Assembly (NCBI GenBank): GCA_964392365.1
Contig: CAYMPH010000002.1
Span: 298,000 to 361,999 of the forward strand
Source of the DNA: CAYMPH01 sp964392365
GTDB lineage: Bacteria > Spirochaetota > UBA4802 > UBA5550
Length of the DNA: 64,000 bases
Direction: 5' to 3'
Below, piece by piece: positions 35,600 to 43,488 of the stretch (the stretch's first letter is position 1; each line of letters opens with the position of its first letter). The notes beneath the pieces were generated by a model. The model worked only from the letters and a program-made list of their open reading frames with translations. It was not told where the DNA came from and ran no database searches. A program made the translations under genes and the position numbers.

Positions 35600-36505
35600 T
35601 TATTTGGCTGATTCCCTGCAGGTTTTTCTGACATAATCTATTGCTGATTTTCCTGCTATTGCTCCTTCTCCAACTGCAACGCTGATCTGCAGAAAACCTC
35701 CTGTGCAGTCTCCTGCAGCAAATATCCCCGGTGCATTTGTCTTCATTTCTCTATCAACCTGAATGAAATTTCCTTCAGTTATAATGCCAAGGCTTTTTGC
35801 AAAATCAACAGAGGATGCATTACCGATAGCAATAAATAAACCCGATACATCCGTTTCAGATTTATCTTCAAAAGTTACTCTCTCCAGAATTACTTCTCCA
35901 TGGAGAGATGTAATCTTTTTTTCTATTACCTGAATCCCTGCAGCTGAGAGCTTTTTTGCAAAATCATCGGAGAATGAATTTCTCAATCCGAGAGTGCAGA
36001 TAGATACATCCGGAGTGTAATTTAAAAGCTCCAGAGCCTGATTAGCCGCGTATAATCCTTCTCCGGCTACAATTACTTTTTTATTTTTGAAAAAGAAGCC
36101 ATCACAGCTGACGCAGTAAGATATGCCCTTTCCTTCATATTTATCAATTCCGGGAATGTTCGGCTTATTCCGTGATACGCCTGTAGCCAGAATAACAGAG
36201 CATGTTCTGTATTCATCATTTTCAGTTTTAACAATATATTTTCCTGAATCATCATAATGAATTCCGATAACTCTGTCGCAATTTATTAATGATCCGAATC
36301 TGGAAAGCTGTTTCATCCCGTTTTCTATAAGTTCTTTTCCTGAAATTGAATCAGGAAATCCGAAGTAATTATCAATATCATAATCACCTGAAATTTTCGG
36401 TTCACACCCGAGTATGACAGTCTTTATCCCTGCACGGGATGAATATATTCCCGCTGATAATCCTGCCGGACCCTGGCCAATTATTAATATTTCTGTTTCT
36501 TTCAT
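35600..36505 (-). CDS. Thioredoxin reductase-like FAD/NAD(P)-binding protein
   Basis: 301 residues from ATG 36505 (AAAGGCGG just upstream; an in-frame ATG at 36523 is possible). FAD site LIIGQGPAGLSAGIYSSRAG at the N-terminus, an ATG motif (VILATGVSR), redox pair CVSCDG where TrxB has CATCDG, the NADPH-domain VIVAGEGLYAANQALEL, and terminal FAD motif GIFAAGDCTGGFLQISVAVGEGAIAG. The standard NADPH-site GGGDSA is altered to GEGLYA, so it may be a thioredoxin-reductase-like relative with a different partner or donor. Same strand as the adjacent hemerythrin and cyclase genes. Confidence 0.85.
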   Translation of the reverse strand: MKETEILIIGQGPAGLSAGIYSSRAGIKTVILGCEPKISGDYDIDNYFGFPDSISGKELIENGMKQLSRFGSLINCDRVIGIHYDDSGKYIVKTENDEYRTCSVILATGVSRNKPNIPGIDKYEGKGISYCVSCDGFFFKNKKVIVAGEGLYAANQALELLNYTPDVSICTLGLRNSFSDDFAKKLSAAGIQVIEKKITSLHGEVILERVTFEDKSETDVSGLFIAIGNASSVDFAKSLGIITEGNFIQVDREMKTNAPGIFAAGDCTGGFLQISVAVGEGAIAGKSAIDYVRKTCRESAK

Positions 36506-36581
36506 TATTCCGCCTTTTCTCAATATAAAATTTAATTAGAATGTTTTTTTAATATACTGTACATGAAATTAATTCCGGATT

Positions 36582-38234
36582 TTAAATAATATTTTTTAAT
36601 TCAGAAGTTATATTTTTTACTATGTAAATAGTCAGGGGTTCTTTTCTTCCTCTGACAACAGCTTTAACTTTTTTAATATGGCTGAAGTCTAATTTTGTTT
36701 TTTCTGCAACAATATTTGAAAAAATCATCTGGCTTGCTGCTTTTTTATTTAATGATTCTAAACGGCTCGTTGTATTTACAGTATCTCCGACTATTGTTAT
36801 TGAGGATTTGTTTTTATAACCAAGTTCTCCAAGAATAACTTCTCCATAATGAATTCCTATTCCAAGTTCAAGCGGTTCAGTTAAATGATTTTTTAACTGA
36901 TCATTTATTTCAATAAGTTTTTCAGCCATCTGTTTTGCAGCAATTAATGCCTGTTTACATGCTGTTTCAGGATCTGAATCGTAGCCGAAATATGCCAATA
37001 TCCCGTCTCCGAGAAATTTATCAATTATACCATTATTGTTTTCAATAACCTCTCCCATATAATTAAAATATCTATTCAGAATAAAAACAACATCATATGG
37101 AAATTTTTCTTCAGACAGCTGTGTGAATCCGCGCAGATCAGCGAAAACTACAACGAGTTCAATGTCTTTTCCAATTGTCAGCTTGGTTTCTTTTCTTGCT
37201 TTAAATGATTTAACATCCGGAGGCAAGAGAAGAGTTACGGATATTTCTTCTTTCATGCATTCAGCCTGGCACGCAAGGCGTATATCTTTTTCCGCTCCGA
37301 TTCTGTTTAATGCTTTCTGCTCTCTTTCTCCGATTTCTGAAAGATTCTCCATGCCTTTCTCGATTTTTACACGGCATGTTGTGCATCTTCCCCTGCCGCC
37401 GCAGATTGATGCGTGCGGAATTTTTCCAATTCTGCTTGCTTCCAGAATTGTAGTATCAAGAAAAACATTTACTGATTTTCCGGAAGAATAATTAACAACT
37501 ATGTTTCTGTTTTTTAACATTATTTTAATTCTTATTGCCCGGGAAGATAATACTGCAGCATATAAAACCGGAAAAATAATATAAACTGCATAAACTAATG
37601 ATTTTAAAAAATCAATCTGCTGCTGACTGGGAATTTGTATGCTTTCGGTCTGCTTCGCAACAAGATTATTTATTTCTATACCGGCTTTAAAATATCCGCC
37701 GATTCCGATAAGAGGCATGGTAGTAAAAATAATAATAATCAGCAGCTTTATTTTAGGGTAAAAGTTTCTCATCCTGAGAACCACATGAACTCCAATCTGC
37801 GCATGAAGCCAGATCGCCAGCGCCATTCCTATAAACTGCCAGTTGAATTGAGGAAAAGAGCGTAGAATAATATCTGCATAACTTTCTTTTATACCAAAAA
37901 ACAGGAATTGTCCGTATGTGAAAATAATATGAGGAATAAGAAAAAACGGGATTGCAATACCAATAGCAATCTGCGTCATTTCCCATAAAGGCATTTTTAA
38001 AGTATTTCTTTTAAACAGCTTCCACAAGCCAAGACTTACATGAGTTAGAATTACAAATGGAATTACCCAGAACAGCGGCCATAAATTATAAACTAAATTC
38101 TGGTAAATTCCAATCCATTCAGCAGATATCAATCCAAGCGCATAATATATTGTATACCCTATAGCATACACAGCCATTATTAATGCTGCCCATAAACGGA
38201 TTCTTGTCTGCCAATCTCTTGCATTGCCTTTCAT
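36582..38234 (-). CDS. Membrane [2Fe-2S] ferredoxin-class III adenylate/guanylate cyclase fusion
   Basis: 550 residues from ATG 38234 (TGGAG 6 bases upstream; an ATG at 38288 has none). Residues 1-255 form about six membrane helices with His residues in membrane positions (LTHVSLGLW, IPHIIFTYG, WLHAQIGVHVVL), resembling the diheme-b anchor of succinate:quinone oxidoreductases. Residues about 265-355 are a plant-type ferredoxin with CGGRGRCTTC and a fourth Cys in RLACQAE. Residues about 370-545 are a class III cyclase: metal Asp residues in VVFADLRGFT and FLGDGILAYFG, base Lys in IIDKFLGDG, VGDTVNTTSRLES. It probably makes cAMP or cGMP in response to quinone or redox state. Confidence 0.88.
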   Translation of the reverse strand: MKGNARDWQTRIRLWAALIMAVYAIGYTIYYALGLISAEWIGIYQNLVYNLWPLFWVIPFVILTHVSLGLWKLFKRNTLKMPLWEMTQIAIGIAIPFFLIPHIIFTYGQFLFFGIKESYADIILRSFPQFNWQFIGMALAIWLHAQIGVHVVLRMRNFYPKIKLLIIIIFTTMPLIGIGGYFKAGIEINNLVAKQTESIQIPSQQQIDFLKSLVYAVYIIFPVLYAAVLSSRAIRIKIMLKNRNIVVNYSSGKSVNVFLDTTILEASRIGKIPHASICGGRGRCTTCRVKIEKGMENLSEIGEREQKALNRIGAEKDIRLACQAECMKEEISVTLLLPPDVKSFKARKETKLTIGKDIELVVVFADLRGFTQLSEEKFPYDVVFILNRYFNYMGEVIENNNGIIDKFLGDGILAYFGYDSDPETACKQALIAAKQMAEKLIEINDQLKNHLTEPLELGIGIHYGEVILGELGYKNKSSITIVGDTVNTTSRLESLNKKAASQMIFSNIVAEKTKLDFSHIKKVKAVVRGRKEPLTIYIVKNITSELKNII

Positions 38235-38336
38235 AGAAGCTCCATTCTCTTTTAAATAGTATACATCAATCTGCTGTATATTATACATAGATATATTTTA
38301 TAAAGCTAAAACTATTTAAGGAATAAGCAAGTAATA

Positions 38337-38978
38337 TTATTTTTTTATACTTACAAAAACACCATCTCTGACAGATAGTATTGAACTCATATAATCTGGA
38401 TCATCAGTAAATATTTTTGTAGCCTTGCGGACTGCCAATGCGGATTTATCTTCAGTGCTTTCGTCAGCGACAAGCCCATGCCAGAGTATATTGTCTGAAA
38501 TAAAAATTCCGCCAGGAGCGAGATATTTTTTGGAAAGGGAAAATGCTTCAGGGTAATCTGTCTTGTCTATATCGCAGAAAATTATATCATAAAATGATCC
38601 TGCCCGGGTTTTCTTTAATGCCTGCAGTGCGCCGTCTATATGAAATATTACTTTCCCTGCAACCCCTGCTTTTGATAGAAAATGACCAGCCATATCAGAG
38701 TATTCTTTTTCTGTGTCTGTATGATGAATTTGACATCTGTCGGGTGATGCAAGTGCAAACCAGAGTGTTGAATATCCGAATCCCGATCCGAGTTCAAAGA
38801 TTGTTTCCGGCTGTTTAAGTTTAGTAATCTGGTATATCAGTCTTCCAACCTGAGGGCCTATAATAGGAAAATTTTTTGAATATCCGTATTCTTCCATCTC
38901 ATTCAAAACCGGATTAAATCCCATACTTAATTTCTGGATGTAGTCGTCTAATTTTGAATTGAGCAGCATATCCCTCAT
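38337..38978 (-). CDS. SAM-dependent O-methyltransferase (family 3)
   Basis: 213 residues from ATG 38978 (TGGAG 6 bases upstream); an ATG at 39020 without ribosome site would add 14 residues. SAM-binding ELGSGFGYSTLWFALA (the usual E-x-G-x-G), acidic loop HHTDTEKEYSDMA, FHIDGALQALKK, the metal/catalytic region YDIIFCDIDKTDYPEAF and ISDNILWHG match the catechol/caffeoyl-CoA O-methyltransferase group. It methylates a hydroxyl of a small molecule; the substrate is unknown. A repeated element (39032 region) lies just upstream. Confidence 0.85.
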   Translation of the reverse strand: MRDMLLNSKLDDYIQKLSMGFNPVLNEMEEYGYSKNFPIIGPQVGRLIYQITKLKQPETIFELGSGFGYSTLWFALASPDRCQIHHTDTEKEYSDMAGHFLSKAGVAGKVIFHIDGALQALKKTRAGSFYDIIFCDIDKTDYPEAFSLSKKYLAPGGIFISDNILWHGLVADESTEDKSALAVRKATKIFTDDPDYMSSILSVRDGVFVSIKK

Positions 38979-39031
38979 GTAATCTCCATAGGATTCCAAA
39001 TATATAAATTTATTTAACATTGTCTGTCGGC

Positions 39032-39165
39032 ATACGGAAAGTCAAGAATTATAGTTGCTTTTAACTTTCGGGAAACTGCAGGATATCAACTGCAGGGTAG
39101 TGTGTTGTTGTTAACTTTTTGCTTATAGAAATGATTTTATAAAAAAAACATATTCATGCTGAGTG
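39032..39165. repeat. Diverged direct repeat, copy A
   Basis: Begins with CGGAAAGTCAAGAAT then TATAGTTGCTTT, which recurs at 39666 with one or two changes. Weaker similarity continues to the far end (TATAGAAATGATTTTATAAAAA here, TATAGAATGGATTTGTAAAAA there, each before TGCTGA). Contains a TTGACT and a TATAAT on the minus strand. Lies between the methyltransferase and SRPBCC genes. Confidence 0.55.
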
Positions 39166-39167
39166 AA

Positions 39168-39566
39168 TTATTTCTGTGAGTTATCTAAATATTTTTTTAA
39201 CGGTTCCCAGTAATTATCGATCCAGCCCTGAGCAAATTCATCAGCTGTCCCATCCGGTAAATCCGTATGAATGAAAACCATGCGTGTTCCCTCCCTGACT
39301 GCACTAAATTCAAAAGTCACCAATGAATAAAATCCTTCATCCCAGTCCACTGCGCGCCATTTCTGAACAATTTTTTTATCAGGAATCAATTCTATATTTT
39401 TACCTGATATATAATCATCATATGCTGTAATAATTCCGCCAACTTTCCGGCTGATAGAGGCTTTTCCTCCAGTAAATGAGGAATGTTTCTTTGAGTCCAT
39501 GAGGGCTTCATAAACATCATTCGGGGATGCTTTAAATATTACAGTTTGTTTTATTGTTTTCTTCAT
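39168..39566 (-). CDS. SRPBCC/AHSA1-type ligand-binding protein
   Basis: 132 residues from ATG 39566 (GCAGGAG 7 bases upstream), preferred over an ATG at 39599. The pattern IKQTVIFKASPNDVYEALMDSKKHSSFTGGKASISRKVGGIITAYDDYISGKNIEL...KIVQKWRAVDWDEGFYSLVTFEFS is typical of activator-of-Hsp90-homology (AHSA1-like) START-fold proteins, which bind small hydrophobic ligands or act as cochaperones. The C-terminal WIDNYWEPLKKYL is the usual terminal helix. The gene is bracketed by two diverged direct repeats, which may mean it arrived or was duplicated as a cassette. Confidence 0.82.
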   Translation of the reverse strand: MKKTIKQTVIFKASPNDVYEALMDSKKHSSFTGGKASISRKVGGIITAYDDYISGKNIELIPDKKIVQKWRAVDWDEGFYSLVTFEFSAVREGTRMVFIHTDLPDGTADEFAQGWIDNYWEPLKKYLDNSQK

Positions 39567-39665
39567 TCTGACATCTCCTGCATTCACCATTAAGATCATT
39601 CTTTTTTATATTAAGAAAAAAATCTGTTAAAGAAGAAATTTTTTTTATTGTTTCCTGTTTTCAAT

Positions 39666-39765
39666 CGGAAAGTCAAGAATAATAGTTGCTTTCAGCTGCT
39701 TATAACTTGCTGTACGTCTTTTATATAGAATGGATTTGTAAAAATCTTTTTGCTGAATAGAAATA
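39666..39765. repeat. Diverged direct repeat, copy B
   Basis: CGGAAAGTCAAGAAT followed by AATAGTTGCTTTC, matching copy A at 39032 in the same orientation, with a second matching block TATAGAATGG...GTAAAAATC...TGCTGA. Directly upstream of the SRPBCC gene, as copy A is upstream of the methyltransferase gene. Confidence 0.55.
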
Positions 39766-39772
39766 ATTATTC

Positions 39773-39837
39773 TTGACATATGGGATTATCTAAACTTAAT
39801 ATTTTGAACTTAATATTATATACATTGATGTATTATA
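39773..39837 (+). promoter_or_regulatory. Promoter and palindrome upstream of small Cys-rich secreted protein
   Basis: TTGACA at 39773-39778 with TAATAT 18 bases later. Further down, the near-palindrome TTATATACATTGATGTATTA (within 39817-39837; core ATACAT-TG-ATGTAT) precedes the ribosome site AGAGGAG. The palindrome may be an operator. Confidence 0.4.
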
Positions 39838-39864
39838 ATAAAATTTCAATTAGAGGAGAAAATA

Positions 39865-40092
39865 ATGAAAAAATTTCTAATTTTATCAACAACGCTTTTT
39901 GCTTTTTTATTCGTAGGGATGAATGTATATTCATCTCCTGATACTGTTGCAGTTAAAGAATGCAAGTCAATCAAAGATAAATGCCTGCAAAGGGGTGCTT
40001 GTACTAAAGAACAAAAAATTGAGAACGATAAAAAATATGATGAATGTTATAATAATGTAAAAGAAAGAGAAAAGAAAAAAGTTAAGAAGTAA
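39865..40092 (+). CDS. Small secreted Cys-containing basic protein
   Basis: 75 residues. Signal peptide about 1-24 (KKFLILSTTLFAFLFVGMNVYSS). The mature part of about 50 residues has four cysteines (ECKSIKDKCLQRGACTKEQK, DECYNN) and a Lys-rich C-terminus. The Cys spacing C-x6-C-x4-C-x14-C suggests two disulfides in the periplasm or outside. The ribosome site AGAGGAG is ideal, and a promoter and a strong terminator surround the gene, so it is independently expressed. No family recognised. Confidence 0.75.
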   Translation: MKKFLILSTTLFAFLFVGMNVYSSPDTVAVKECKSIKDKCLQRGACTKEQKIENDKKYDECYNNVKEREKKKVKK

Positions 40093-40114
40093 TTATGATA
40101 TCTGCATTATTTAG

Positions 40115-40151
40115 AAAGGATGGGTTGTTTTCAAGAAGCCCATCCTTTTTT
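40115..40151 (+). terminator. Intrinsic terminator
   Basis: AAAGGATGGG (40115-40124) pairs with CCCATCCTTT (40139-40148), loop of about 14 bases, followed by a T run. Ends the small Cys-rich protein gene. Confidence 0.85.
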
Positions 40152-40224
40152 ATTATCAGGGAATCTGCAATAATGCAGGTGGAAATTTTCTTAAAAGAAA
40201 TACATTATTAATTAAATATTCAGC

Positions 40225-40791
40225 TTAACTGATAATCTTCAATATAGAAGGAGATTCCCTGCGCGGCGCCTGCGGGATTGATACAGGATAACCGGTTATT
40301 ATAGGTGCAACTATTTTAAGTTCATCAGTTAATCCGAGCTCCTCACGAAGACCGGGATTGCGGACATCAGAACCGAGATTTACCCAGCATGTGCCGAGAC
40401 CCCTGGCAGCTGCTCCAAACATCAGATATGCTGCGCAGAGAGAACAATCTACCAGAAGATTTCTATAATCAGCAGGGCCTGAAATTATTATAAGAGCAGG
40501 CGCATTATAAAATACATTATAATCCGGATTGCGCAGCGCAATTTCGTATTTTTTTGCATGATCTGCAGGGTTATCTTCAATTCTTTTCAGTATATTACTT
40601 TTGCTTTCATCAGAAATGCGTTTAATAAAACCTCTGTCATTTACTATAGTGAATTTCCACTTCTGAGAATGACTTGCATTAGGAGCCAGTGTACTTTCCT
40701 TGATAATTTCCTGTAAAATTTCTTCTGAAACGGATTCATCTTTATAATTCCGTATAGATCTGCGTTTTATTAAAAGTTCATTATAATCCAT
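40225..40791 (-). CDS. Nitroreductase-family FMN oxidoreductase
   Basis: 188 residues. FMN-binding start LIKRRSIRNYKDESVSEEILQEII, TLAPNASHSQKWKFTIV, the central DCSLCAAYLMFGAAARGLGTCWVN helix and the final PIITGYPVSIPQAPRRESPSILKI are the family's standard blocks. Length is normal for a single-domain member. It reduces nitro-compounds, quinones or flavins with NAD(P)H; the physiological substrate is unknown. It stands alone between the Cys-rich protein's terminator and the second hemerythrin gene. Confidence 0.88.
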   Translation of the reverse strand: MDYNELLIKRRSIRNYKDESVSEEILQEIIKESTLAPNASHSQKWKFTIVNDRGFIKRISDESKSNILKRIEDNPADHAKKYEIALRNPDYNVFYNAPALIIISGPADYRNLLVDCSLCAAYLMFGAAARGLGTCWVNLGSDVRNPGLREELGLTDELKIVAPIITGYPVSIPQAPRRESPSILKIIS

Positions 40792-40880
40792 AATAGACCT
40801 CTATAAGTTCCAATGTAATTTCTGAGAAAATAAATCAGTTGAAAATATCTGACGAATCAATTCTGTCAAGATATATGGAT

Positions 40881-41426
40881 CTATTTTAAATACTTTTTTT
40901 TAAATTCATTCAGTTTGTCGCGAAGTTCAGCAAGATTCTCTCTGCCCATTACATTTATATCGAAATTTTCAAATGATTCTGAAAGTTCCTTCTGTTTTGT
41001 TTCAGAAAGAAATTTATCACCCATCGGATAGAGAATATTATTCTCCTTTTCAATATGCCATTTCAATGTTGCGATATAGCCATGAGCCAGTTTTATAAAT
41101 TCAGATTTATTTAGCGGAGTTTTATTCAAATCTTCAAGCATCTGATTTACAAAACCCCTGCCCATATCATGATCAGTTAGCATTACTGCAATAGGGCTTC
41201 TTTCAATTGATATTCCGGCTTTCTCAAGAGCAGGATAAAAAATTCCTTCCTCCTTTCCATGATGATTTCTGTCTGCGAAAACTTTCTGGAAATTTATAAG
41301 CCATATTATATCTTCAACCGGAGCATCAATTCCGGCCATAATACGGTTGCAGATTTCATCAAGTATATTCAATGAAATCAGGATAGCAGCATGTTCATTT
41401 ATAAGAATTTCAATTGCAGATTTCAA
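40881..41426 (-). CDS. Hemerythrin HHE-domain protein
   Basis: 181 residues, one HHE four-helix bundle: EILINEHAAILISLNIL (His12), FADRNHHGKEEGIFYPALEKAG, MLTDHDMGRGFVNQML and LKWHIEKENNILYPMGDKFL supply the expected His/Glu iron ligands. Similar in length and layout to the hemerythrin at 34973, so the two are probably paralogues; both carry the RxHHGKEE core. The role is likely O2 or NO sensing, storage or Fe-S repair. Separate transcription unit from the nitroreductase gene (about 90 bases apart on the same strand). Confidence 0.87.
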   Translation of the reverse strand: MKSAIEILINEHAAILISLNILDEICNRIMAGIDAPVEDIIWLINFQKVFADRNHHGKEEGIFYPALEKAGISIERSPIAVMLTDHDMGRGFVNQMLEDLNKTPLNKSEFIKLAHGYIATLKWHIEKENNILYPMGDKFLSETKQKELSESFENFDINVMGRENLAELRDKLNEFKKKYLK

Positions 41427-41630
41427 AAAAACCTCTCTATAAAATATTAAAATTAATTACTAGTGTATTTATACAGTAAATAAAAAAATATAACAATGAC
41501 TTAAGTCAATTTCATAAGATTTTTTTTATGCATTTACAGAATCGTTTTAGGGTGTAGTTTCCAGTAAGCAGCCTGGAAGTTTCATCAATAGTCTATTTTG
41601 TTTACAGAAATTTATATAATGTAAATATAA

Positions 41631-41739
41631 GGGAATCTCGATAAATCATTTTATGGTCATTCCCTTGGGTTCACAATATAGGTAAAAATCAGTTTTTTTC
41701 ATATTTTTAAGTTGAAAAAACTAATTTTTAGAGGTTCCC
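41631..41739. mobile_element. MITE-like palindromic element (109 bp) with possible 4-bp target duplication
   Basis: Ends GGGAATCTC (left) and GAGGTTCCC (right) are inverted with one mismatch. Inside, AAAAATCAGTTTTTTTCA and TGAAAAAACTAATTTTT are a second long inverted pair, so almost the whole 109 bases can fold. Identical ATAA lies directly outside each end (41627-41630 and 41740-41743), as a target duplication would. No coding capacity. No full-length transposase is in the window. Confidence 0.5.
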
Positions 41740-41757
41740 ATAATAGACATAAATATG

Positions 41758-41829
41758 AGCGAGTGACCGGAGTTGAACCGGCGACGTTCAGCTTGGGAAG
41801 CTGACATTCTGCCACTGAATTACACTCGC
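41758..41829 (-). tRNA. tRNA-Gly (anticodon CCC)
   Basis: Reading leftwards: acceptor GCGAGTG/CACTCGC, D arm with AGTGGCAGAAT, anticodon arm TCAGC-TTCCCAA-GCTGA (anticodon CCC, reads GGG), and T arm with GGTTCAACTCC. The discriminator is U as in bacterial Gly tRNAs. CCA is not encoded. It stands just beside the MITE-like element; tRNA ends are common insertion targets, but no attachment-site duplication was seen. Confidence 0.93.
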
Positions 41830-41988
41830 GTTTTCGTCCGGCGTCGTTTCCAGATGTTTAATGCAGTTTGGCATTTTTATTTAAAATAAAGGATAAAGTC
41901 AAATATTTTTTAAAGTTTATGTTCGTATATAAAAGTTGATGACAGTTTGTTATGGAAAAAAAACATTAAACTAAATTCAGCATGACTA

Positions 41989-42017
41989 TTGACAAACTGA
42001 CTGAAATTAGCTATTAT
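41989..42017 (+). promoter_or_regulatory. Strong sigma-70-type promoter of the nuo operon
   Basis: TTGACA (41989-41994), 17-base spacer, TATTAT (42012-42017). Transcription should start near 42024, leaving about 130 bases of leader before nuoA in which no riboswitch or leader peptide was recognised. Confidence 0.75.
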
Positions 42018-42152
42018 TAATAAAAATTTTTAAAATAAATTCAGAAATGGAAAATAATCCTCAGCAGTAAGAATTTAATCAGATATTGTAATGTTTAATT
42101 AAGTATACCTTATTTTAAATTTTACATGAACTTTATTATGGAGGCTATCATT

Positions 42153-42506
42153 TTGGAATATGGAATGATTTTATCGTTCCTTTTCTTCGCTTTTTTATTT
42201 GTCGCCGGCGGAGTTGCAGTGAACAGGATATTGATGCCATACAGACCCAACAGGATCAAAGAGTCCTCATATGAGTGCGGCATAGAGCCCACTGATAATG
42301 CTATAATAAAATATAATATCCGTTTTTATGTGTTTGCGCTTATGTATGTTGTTTTTTCTGTGGAAGCTGTGTTCCTTTTTCCGTGGGCAGTTGTTTATAA
42401 ATCTATCCCCGGCATCATGCCTCTTTTTGAAGCTCTTGTATTTATATTTATTCTTATTCTCGCTCTTGCTTTCGCGTGGAAGAAGGGAGCGCTTAAATGG
42501 GATTAG
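42153..42506 (+). CDS. nuoA: NADH-quinone oxidoreductase subunit A
   Basis: About 117 residues from TTG 42153, chosen because GGAGG (42140-42144) lies 8 bases upstream; ATGs at 42126 and 42138 are alternatives that add 9 or 5 residues. Three transmembrane helices and the conserved loop YECGIEP, with RFYVFALMYVVFSVEAVFLFPW, identify NuoA. It closes the quinone-chamber side of complex I in the membrane arm. First gene of an eleven-gene operon; it overlaps nuoB by 10 bases. Confidence 0.9.
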   Translation: MEYGMILSFLFFAFLFVAGGVAVNRILMPYRPNRIKESSYECGIEPTDNAIIKYNIRFYVFALMYVVFSVEAVFLFPWAVVYKSIPGIMPLFEALVFIFILILALAFAWKKGALKWD

Positions 42507-43024
42507 TAAACGGAATAAAAGACAGCAATATTATATATAAAATTCCAGGCGGACAGATACTCATTACCTCTTTTGAGTGGGCTATAAACTCTGCAAGAGC
42601 CAACTCTATCTGGACTTTAACTTTCGGTCTGGCCTGCTGCGCAATGGAAATGCTCGGTACTGGAGCTTCATCCTATGACTGGGCCCGCTTCGGTTTTGAG
42701 GTGCCTTCAGCCTCGCCGAGAAGGTCCGATCTAATGGTAGTAGCAGGAACAGTCACAGAAAAAATGGTGCCTGCAATCATGACGCTTTACGAACAGATGC
42801 CGGATACTAAATATGTTCTTGCAATGGGCTCGTGCGCCATATCCGGCGGCCCTTATGTTTATGATTCGTATACAATAGTTAAAGGCGTGGATACCATTAT
42901 ACCTGTTGATGTTTATGTTCCAGGATGCCCTCCGAGGCCTGAGGCGCTACTACATGGCCTGATTCAGCTTCAGGAAAAGATTAAAACACAGAAATTGAAA
43001 ATCACCACAGGAGCTAAGGCATAA
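42497..43024 (+). CDS. nuoB: NADH-quinone oxidoreductase subunit B
   Basis: 175 residues. The N2 [4Fe-4S] cluster ligands are visible: the adjacent cysteines in LACCAMEML, GSCA (MGSCAISGG) and PGCPPRPEALL. SARRSDLMVV-type sequence is present as SPRRSDLMVVAGT. NuoB passes electrons to quinone at the junction of peripheral and membrane arms. It overlaps nuoA and shares its last base with the nuoC start. Confidence 0.96.
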   Translation: MGLVNGIKDSNIIYKIPGGQILITSFEWAINSARANSIWTLTFGLACCAMEMLGTGASSYDWARFGFEVPSASPRRSDLMVVAGTVTEKMVPAIMTLYEQMPDTKYVLAMGSCAISGGPYVYDSYTIVKGVDTIIPVDVYVPGCPPRPEALLHGLIQLQEKIKTQKLKITTGAKA

Positions 43025-43488
43025 TGACTTCTCAGGAGATGCTGGATAAAATTTCAGACAGGTTTAAGGTTTTGTCTTCAAAAGATGACCTTGGAGTATT
43101 GAATGTTGAAGTGGAAAAAGACACTGTCCATGATGTGATTAAATATCTGTGCGACAATATGAAATTTGACCATATGAATTTTATGACTGCACTTGACTGG
43201 CCGGAAATAAATATTATAGAAGTGATATACAGATTGTTCTCATATACATCACATGACATCATTGTAATCAGAGTAAAGCTAGAACGGAACAATCCGGAAA
43301 TACCAACTGTATCGGACATATATAAAACTGCTGACTGGCATGAGAGGGAAGCAGGAGAAATGTTCGGCATAACATTTTTAAATCATCCGGATCCGCGCGG
43401 CATACTTTTACCAGACGGATTCAAGGGCAACCCTTTAAGAAAGGATTTCTCTCATCCAAATATGATAAGATTACCGGAAGTGAAATAA
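43024..43488 (+). CDS. nuoC: NADH-quinone oxidoreductase subunit C
   Basis: 154 residues of the 30-kDa subunit family: FDHMNFMTALDWP, the signature region DWHEREAGEMFGITFLNHPDPRGILLPDGFKGNPLRKDF. Not fused to nuoD, unlike in enterobacteria. It supports the N2 region of the connecting module. It overlaps its neighbours by one base on both sides. Confidence 0.94.
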   Translation: MTSQEMLDKISDRFKVLSSKDDLGVLNVEVEKDTVHDVIKYLCDNMKFDHMNFMTALDWPEINIIEVIYRLFSYTSHDIIVIRVKLERNNPEIPTVSDIYKTADWHEREAGEMFGITFLNHPDPRGILLPDGFKGNPLRKDFSHPNMIRLPEVK

